Below, piece by piece: positions 1-9,000 of a DNA stretch of 64,000 nt. Position 1 is the first letter of the stretch. Every line of letters begins with the position of its first letter. The DNA lies in the NCBI RefSeq assembly GCF_014204915.1, contig NZ_JACHMH010000001.1, forward strand, positions 5,419,501 to 5,483,500, written 5' to 3'. Source of the stretch: Crossiella cryophila. GTDB lineage: Bacteria > Actinomycetota > Actinomycetes > Mycobacteriales > Pseudonocardiaceae. The position numbers were made by a program, and so were the translations under genes. A model generated the notes under the pieces. It saw nothing but the letters and a program-made list of their open reading frames with translations, did no database searches and had not been told where the DNA came from.

Positions 1-3000
1 CGGATCCGCGGGCGCGCGGGCGATCTTCGGCAGCGAGACCTACCGGCGGGCAGGCGCCAGGGACGCCGTGCTGCTGGGCCACTGCGCCACCGCGGCCGCC
101 AACCCCGGCCAGGTCTCCGTGGCCTACCTGATCAAGCAGGCGGCGGAGCCGGAGTTCGGACCGGTCACCCTGTGGGGCGCCGACGAGGAGGTCACGAAGG
201 AGCGCACGGGCAGGCTGACCGTGCTCAACGACGGGATGTTCCACGAGATCGGCGCGCCGGTGGCGCCCCCGCCGCCGGAACTGCCCGCCGCGGCGCCGGG
301 GACGGGCCCCGTTGTCACCAAGGGCAACAGCGGGCGGATCACCGCCGTCAGCTACCCGCCCAGCGCCAACACCCCCGGCGGCCTGGCTCTGGTGCCCGAC
401 CGCTCGCACACCCACGGCTGGCCCCGGCGGATGTACCAGGTGCACACCGGGCTGCCGGTGGACCGCGAGGGCCCGATCTACGTCTACCTGGTGGCCACCG
501 CGGACGGGTTCCTGGTCGGTGACAACCAGGACCTGGACGCGCGCACGGTGGCAGGCACGATCCTGCGGGACGGCGGGGAGATCGCCAGGGACCCCGGCAC
601 CAGGGTGCGAATGGTCCTGCTCGCCCGGGACAGCCCCGGTGACGCCTGGCGGCAGGCGGCCGGCCTGGCCACCGCACTGCGGCAGGGCGGCCCGTACCGG
701 CAGGTGGAAGCGGCGGTGCTGACCGTCAACCCGGCCGCACCCGCCGAGCCGCCCGCGGCCGGGGACGCCGATTTCCACCTGGTGTCCACGCCCAGTGCCG
801 AGGAGGTGCGCCCGACCGCGCTGACCAACGCCGAGGGCCTCGCCCACGGGTTCAACCTCACCGGCGACCCGTGGCCCGAGCGCGGTATCCGCAACGCCAC
901 CACGCACGCCGAGCGGGTACTGGCCGTCACCCACTACGACCCGCAGGGCAGGCGGGTCGTCGAGGAGCTGCCGGTGTCCGCGCAGTGGCGGCTGGAACCG
1001 GGCCGGACCCGGCCGATCGCGATCTACCTGGACGTGGCTCCCGCCGGCGATTTCCGGGTCGGCCTGCCCACCGGGGTCTCCGTCGAGCGGACCCCGGAGC
1101 AACGGGCCGCCGACCTGGCCGCGGACCCCGGCTTCGTCAAGGCCATCGGCGGCGGGGTCCGGCCCGCGCTCAACCTGGTGGTCCGCGACACCGCGCCCGA
1201 CGCCCCGGCGCGCAGTCACGTCGAGCGGTTCCTGGCCGAGCTGGCCCGCCGCACCGGCGGGCACTGGGAGAGCAACACCTACTCCGGCCCGGTGGAGTTC
1301 GACCCGTTCGGCGTGCTGATCATCGCCCAGCCCAACACCTTCCGGCACCGGCCCACCCCGTTCCCCGGCGCCGACCTCTTCCACGCCGACCGGGTCTTCG
1401 GCCTGCCGTCGCCGGAGAACGGGTGGTCGCGGGCTGCGATGCGGCGCTTCGCCACCGCGGTCGCCGGGGTGGGGCGGGACGGGCGGAAGCCGCTGTTCGT
1501 GCTCGCCTCGGGATCCGGCCGCAGCACCACCGTGGCGCACCCCGGCGGATTCGTCACCGAGGAGAACGGCTACTGGGCCGGGGAGGGCCTGGCCCAGCGG
1601 CCCGAGTTCACCGGCGCGCTGCGACTCGACCCGGCGAGCCCGGTCGTGCTGATCACCCCGAACGGCGCCGCGCACAACGGTTACGGCGGCTTCGGTTTCG
1701 ACTTCGCTTCCGCGCTGCACGCGCACGGCCTCTACCCCGACGTGTACTCCGTCACCGGCGACGGCGACCTGGACTTCGACGCCGAGGACCCGCCCGAGCT
1801 GGCCCTGGTGTCCCGGCCAAGGGCCGGGGAACTGGACCTGCTGCCGATCCGTGCCGCCGACGGCACCCCGCGAATGCTGCTGGTCCGCTCCCCGGGGGAT
1901 GAGACCCTGATGGAACGGTTGCGGCAGTGGGCATCGGCGAGCACCCCGGCCACCCTGGCCACGGTCACCCTGCCCGAGGGGAAGACGCCAGCGCCGTGGC
2001 GCGGCTCGGCCAGGCCACCGGTGTTCGTGGTGGCCAGGCGCACGCCCACCGGCTACCTCGGCACCCGCCGCCAGGGCGGGCCGCTGGAACTGAGTCCACG
2101 CGACCTCGCCGGTGTGCTGGGCGAGGACGCCACCCTGCGCGGCCTGCTCGGGCGCGGCTCCGCGCGGGCCGACCTGGCGCACGGGCAGGAACCCTCGATC
2201 GTGCTCGCCGCCCTTGGCGGAATCGTGCTGGGCCGCGAGGACATCATCGCCGGCTTCGCCTACGGCGGGTACTCGCGCACCACCCACACCCCGGCCGGGG
2301 AGTTCGACTTCCGCCCCGACGGCACCCTGGGCACCGACATCGCCGAGTTCCGGTCGGCGCCGCCGCCGGATGCGAGCGCCGACACCGTGCTCAGCTACCC
2401 GGCCGTGCGCGCGGACGGCACGGTCGACGGGCAGCTGCTGCCCTCGGAGGACTTCGACCTGCAGGCCGACTCGCTGGCCCACCGGACCACCGACGCCACC
2501 GCCGGGCACCTGTACTTCCAGCAGCAGCTCGACGAGCAGGGGGCCGAGCACGGCAACCTGGCCCTGGCCGCCCCGTACCACGACAACACCTGGAACGTGG
2601 TCGCGCACGGCCTGCGCTCCGGCCTGATCGCCGCCCGCAAGACCGGCATCCCGCACCACAGGGGCGATTTCGTCACGCTGACCGGCCAGGTCGCCGCCTC
2701 GGTGCTGCGCGACAACGCGATCTTCCAGCAGGCCCACCCACAGGACTCGCCCTGGCTGCGGTTCACGGTGTGCTGGCTGAACGCGCCCGCCTACCCCGGC
2801 GCGACCCCGGCCGCCTGGTCGATCGTGCGCCAGTGGAACCTCGACCTGCCCGCGGACCGGCGGCTGCCGGGCGCCACCGCCGCGAGCAACGTGCTGGAGA
2901 TGAGGTACCGGGGTGGCGCGTTCCGGGTGCTCGGCGGCGGCAGCTTCGCCGAGGTCGGCGTGCCCGAGGACGAGCAGCCGCTGATCCGGGCCAGTGACCT

Positions 3001-6000
3001 GCTGACCGACCGGCTCGACGAGGTGCGGCTGCGGTTCGCGCGGGACCGGGACGCCACGCCCGCCGGGCAACTGCGGGCGTTGCGGGAACTGGCCTACCGG
3101 ACCGCCCGCGCGGCCGCGGGCCGGGCCACCCTGCAGCCCGGCAGTCCGCTCCCGTCGGTCACCCTGGCCACCGACGCGCTGGACGGGCGGCCGGTGGAGC
3201 TGGTCGAGCAGGAATTCCGGGCGGCGCTGGCGGAAGAGGCCGAGGAGCTGGCCAGGCTCGGGCTGTCCTTCGACCCGGCCGACATCCCGATCCACCCGGT
3301 CGAGTCGGATGAGCGTGCCGCCCGCGAGGTGCTCGTCGCGGTGCACCTGGACCAGGTCGACACCCCCGCCGAGCTGTCCGGCGCCGGTCCCGACGGCCCG
3401 CCACTGGCCAAATCGCCTGCCGACCCCGCCACCGACACCGCCTGGCACGCCCAGCTCGCCCTGCTCACCGACGAGATCGCGCAGATCAACCGGCACCTCG
3501 CGGCCTTCCCCGCCGACTTCCAGCCTGGACTGCGGGCCAGGACCCGTGACTGGACCGAGCTGGGGGAGCGGTTGCGGGCAGGGACCGGTCCGGACATCCC
3601 CGATCTCACCAGCAGGCTGACCAGCGCCCGCGAGCTGGCCGCCCGGCTGCGGTCGTTCCGGTTGCGGCACCTGGGCGCGATCCACGCCGACGGCCTGGAG
3701 GTGATCGCGGGCGGCGGGCACCCGTTGACCTTCCACCCCAACGGGATTCCCGGCGGGGTGAGCAGCCGGGCGGACACCAGGTTCGGCTTCGCGGTCGAGT
3801 TCCAGTCGGCCGGGCAGGATCTCGCCGGGCTGCAGCACACCCTGGGGCAGCGTCTACAGTGGACGATGGTCCCGGAGACCTCGGGCGCCGACGGCGTCGA
3901 GGTGGTCTCGCCGATGCTCCGGGGCGGTCCGGAGAGCTGGACCGGACTGCACCGCGAGCTGGCCGCCATCCGGTCCTACCGGGACCCCGGCGGCGATGTC
4001 CTGGATGCGGGCCGCACCGGCGGCCACCTGAACTTCAGCTTCACTGAAGCGCTCCAGCCGCGGGAGTACGCCCGGCTCGCGCAGCTGGCCAAGGCGTTCG
4101 AGGCGGTCCTCTATCGCCTTGGCAACCACCCCGGACCTGGCGCGCCCCAGCGGATTCTCGGGCAGGCAGGCCCGAACCCGTTGCCGCCCAAGCCGTCCGA
4201 GGTCGCCTGGATCGACGATGTGCCGGGGCTCGGCAACGGCGAGCAGGACGCGATCAACTTCCAGCACGTCCTCGGTCAGCCCGGCGACCGGCTGGAGTTC
4301 CGGTTCTTCGCCGGCAGCCTCGATCCCGCCGTCTGGCAGGCGCACGCCGAACTGGCCGCCGCGATGGCGCTGGCCGCCAAGGACCCGGCCCTGCACCGCC
4401 GGCTTGACGCGCTGATGGCCAACCCGATGCTGGTGGACCGGAGCACCACACCGGCCGATCCCGAGGCGGCACTCGAGCTGCTGCTGGGCTTCCTGGAGCT
4501 GCTGCCGCTGAGCCCGGCGGCCCAGGAACAGGCCGTGCGACTGTTCGCCTGGACCGACTGGTGGGCCAACGACAACGAGAACGACCACGACCTGCGCGCG
4601 TCGATGATCACCGGTCCCGGTGGGCGCGGCTGGTACTACCCGGCGCCGGGGATTCCGGTGCCGGAGGCGGTGCGCACCGTCCAGCGGATTCCGCAGCCGC
4701 TCGGCGCGGAGATCGTGCTCGCCACGCTGACCCCGGACGCGAATGCCGTGCGGCTGTGGGATGGCGAGCCGGTCCCCGTCGAGGTCTTCGCCAACGCGCT
4801 GTCCCGGCGTGACGTGACGGCCCGCGCCCTGGACGGCATCCCGGAAGGCGTCCGGGTCGACGCCCGGCTGGTGCTGGCCGTTTCCGGCGGCGCTGGCGTG
4901 CTGGGCCCGGCGGTCGTCGACGCGCTCAAGGTGCCGGTGCTGGTCACCGAGGGCCGGGTGTCGCTCACCCCGGACAACCAGGTGGCCTCCGACCGCGAGT
5001 GGATCGATCTCAACTGGGGTGTGCCGCCGGTGCGCACCGGGGTCACCGGCCTGGCCGAGGCACTGGAAGTGGTGCGGGGCAACGCGTCCGGCCCCGAACT
5101 ACTGCTGTTGCGGGACGCGCACGGCCGGGAGTTCATGCTGTCCACCAACGGCAACCAGGCGACGAAGGCGGCAACGACGAGGATCGCCGCCTCGTACACC
5201 GATCTCGGCTCGCGGACGTTGATCCTGCGGCAGGAGCAGGAATCCGGCCGGACGGTCACCCGGTCCATCGACGCGGACTGGGCCGACGGCGCCAACCCGG
5301 CACGGCTGCTGTTCAGATCCCACAACGGTTCCTACCTCGGCGCGGACAAGCGCGGCGTCGTGGTCCCGTTCACCGCCACCGAACTCGCCGAACATGTCGC
5401 GGCGAGCCCGGAGTTCCAGCGGCTGACCGGAGGACCGGTGCGGCCCACGCTGTTCCTCATCAATGAGAACGACACCGCACAGCCTGGCGACCACCAACTC
5501 AACCCGGTCTTCCTCCAGCGGCTGACCGAACTCATCGGTCCCGTGCAGGCCCACCACTACACCGGTCCGGTGACGCACAGCAATCACGGTGGCCTGAAAA
5601 TCAGCCACCGGCCGTCCAGGTGGACCTCGCTCGCACTGGCCGAGGTCCAGCACCACGCCGACGGCGACACCATCACCTTCACCGATCGGCGCCTGACCGA
5701 CCTGCCCGAGCCTGCGCTGCGGGTCGGCGTGACCGGGACCGCGGACGCGGCCAGGGTGCGGCTGCCCAACGGGGTGCGCACCGAGGTCAGCGGCACCCGG
5801 CTGGGTGAGCTGGTGCTGGCCGAACCCGGGTTCCGCAGGCTGCTGGCCGGGCACCCCGATCGCCCGGTCGTGCTCGACACCGACCTGGCCGACGTGTCCG
5901 AGGTCCGGGTGGGCTACGGCGGAGTCGGCTTCGACTTCGCGGGCGCGCTGCGGGCGGCGAAGTTCTTCAACCAGGTTCACCTGCGCACCGGCGACGGCAT

Positions 6001-9000
6001 GCTGACCCTGGTGTCGGTGCCCAGGGCCGGCGACCTCAGGACGACGGTGATCAAGGGGTATGCGCAGCAGGATGTCGGCATCTTCGTGCATTTCCGCGAC
6101 GACGAAGCGGCTTTCGAGCAGGTGCGGAGCTGGGCCGCCAAGGACGGGCAGACCCGCAGGAAGATCACCGTCGCCAACGCCAGAGCCAAGGACGTCCCGT
6201 GGAGAACATTGCCGGTGTTCTTGTTCGTCGCGCGCAAGGCCAACGGCTACCAGGCACTGCGCGCCGATGGCCAGGGACTCGACCTGTCCGCGGCGGAACT
6301 GCCGCGCTACCTGCGGGACAGTGACGACCTGCGGCGCATGCTGGGCATCGAGGGCTCGAACCACGGGGTGGAGGGGACCGAGACACCGGTGGTGGTGGCG
6401 ACCATCGGCGGCCCCGTCGTAAACCTGGACGCGGTCGCCGCCGGGTTCGTGCCCGGCGGGTACTCGCGGACCTTCTACGGGCCCAGCGCCGAGCTGACCC
6501 TGGACACCGGCGGCTACGGCCGCTTCGTGATGGACCGCTCCGCGTTCGCCAACGGCAACGGGTTCGACCGCAGCGGCCCGGTCACGGCAGGCCCCGACCA
6601 GGTGCTCGGCTTCGAGCGCGCGAACACCCTGCTGGGCCTGCGCGGCGAGTTCTTCCCGTTCACCCCCGGCGACCGCGGGTTCATGTCGTTGTACAGCACC
6701 ATGGACCGACCGGTCCTCAACCGCATCTACGCCTCCGGGGATCCGGTGCTGGATGGCTCCGGCGAGCTGCGCAAGGGCCTCTCCTGGTTCCTCAGCCCCA
6801 GGGCAGCAGACCCCCGCCGTTCGTGGAGTGCCTACCTGCACGGCAGTGCGGGCGTGGGTTTCGGCTTCTCGATGGCCACCGGCCACCGCCACCGCCTTGG
6901 TGATCAGGTCGTGTTGCGCGGGGCCGAGAGTGCCGCCATCGTCCTGGGCTCCCAGGCGTTCCGGCGTGCCTTCGCCGGTTCGGGCCAGGGCGTCGAACTC
7001 ACCGTGACCGCGTGCGGCGCCGACGCCTACTCCGCCGCGATCGGCGGCAGCAGCGCCGAGCAGATCCGGGTCGCCGCGCCGGGCGATGTGGTGCGCACGG
7101 TCATCGCGGGCAACGCCGTGACGACGCTCAACCCGGGTATGCCGCTGGCCCTCCAGGACGGCCACCTCCGGGTGGTGCGGCCGCCGGGCGTGCCGCGGGA
7201 CGAGCCGGTGCCGCTGCTGGACCTCACCGCGAACGACATCCCGTCGGCCAGGCTGCCGGCCGGGGGCGCCGCGGACGAGGTGCACCGGGTCGCCCGGCAG
7301 GCCGCGCGGGCCGCGGTGTGGCGGCTGCGCCGGAACGCGCCGCCACCGAGCGTGCTGATCACCGGGTACGGCCAGGACCAGGCCGCGGGAGAGGCGCTGG
7401 CCCAGCAGGCCGAGGAGATCTACCAGGGCGAGTTCGACGCGGAGTCGGCCCGGCTGACCGAGCTGGGGCTGCCGGGCACGCGACCCGTACCGAGCCACCT
7501 GCTCGGTTTCACCTACCAGGCCCTGCCCGGCGGCCCGCAGGCCATCGTCGAGGTCACCCTGCCCGCGGTCGAACTGGGCGAGCAGGCGCTGCGGTCGGGG
7601 GACCTGGCGGCGATCGAGCGGGAGTTCACCCCGCTCTGGTCGGCCAGGCGCGCCGAGAACGACCACGACCTGCGCACGTTGATGATCACCGGTACCGGCG
7701 GGCGTGGCTGGTACTACCCGGCGCCGGGGATTCCGGTGCCGGAGGCGGTGCGCACCGTCCAGCGGATTCCGCGACTGCCCGGTGTGGAGGTCGTGCTCGC
7801 CACGCTCACCCCTGGCGCGGACACCGTCGAGATGTGGGACGGCGAGCCGGTCAGCTTCGAGGTCTTCGCCAACGCGCTCTCCGCACGCGAGGTGACCGCT
7901 CGCGCCCTGGAGGCCATCCCGGAAGGCGTTTTCGTCGACGTCCGGCTGGTGCTGGCCGTCTCCGGCGGCGCCGCCCTCCTGGGCCCGGCGGTTGTCAACG
8001 CGCTCAAGGTGCCAGTCCTGGTCACCGAGGGCCAGGTGTCGCTGGCCCCGGACAACCAGGTCGTCTCCGACCGTGAGTGGGTCGATCTCAACTGGGGTGT
8101 GCCGCCGGTGCGGACCGGGGTCACCGGCCTGGCCGAGGCGCTGGAGGTGGCGCGGGGCGCCGCGGCCGATCCCGGCGAGATGGACCTGGACCTGGATGCC
8201 CCGTATCCGGCCGATCTCTTCGCTGACCCCGCCTATGACCTGTTCGGCACCCCACCGCCCGCCGCACCGGCCCCGGCGGCCGTGGCGGCACTCGCGCAGC
8301 CGGTGGCCGCGGCAGGCCCGCGCGACCTCGAACTGTTGCTGCTCAAGGACGCGCACGGCAAGGAGATCATGCTGGCCACCACCCCCAACGCGCGGCACAC
8401 CCAGCTGATGACCCTCACCGTGGCCAAGTACACCGACCTCGGCTCGCGGACGCTGGTGCTGGAGAGCGAGATCTCGCCCGGCAACAAGGTCACCCAGATC
8501 GTCGACGCCGACTGGGCCGACGGCGTCAACCCGGTCCGGATGATGTTCACCGCTGACAACGGTTCGTTCCACGCCATGGGCAAGCGCGGCACCCATCAGC
8601 GGGTCACCGCCGAGCAGCTGGCCGAGCAGGTCGCGGCCAGTCCGGAGTTCCAGCGGCTGGCCGGTGGAGCGGTCCGGCCCGCGCTGTTGCTGACCACCCA
8701 CGACACCACCGCGGCACCCGGCGACCAGCGGCTCAACACGGCCTTCCTGCAGCGGCTGACCGAACTCACCGGGCCATGGGTGGCCGACCACTACACCGGC
8801 CCGGTAGCGCACAACAGGTACGGCGTGCTGCAGCTCAACAAGCAGCCGACCAGGTGGACGCCGCTCGCCCTGGCCGACGTCCAGCACTTCAGCTCCGGTG
8901 ACACCATCACCTTCACCAACCGGCTGCCGACCTTCGTGCACAGCCGGATGCCGCTGCTGGTCGGGCTGAGCGGGACCGCGGACACCGCCACGATCACGCT

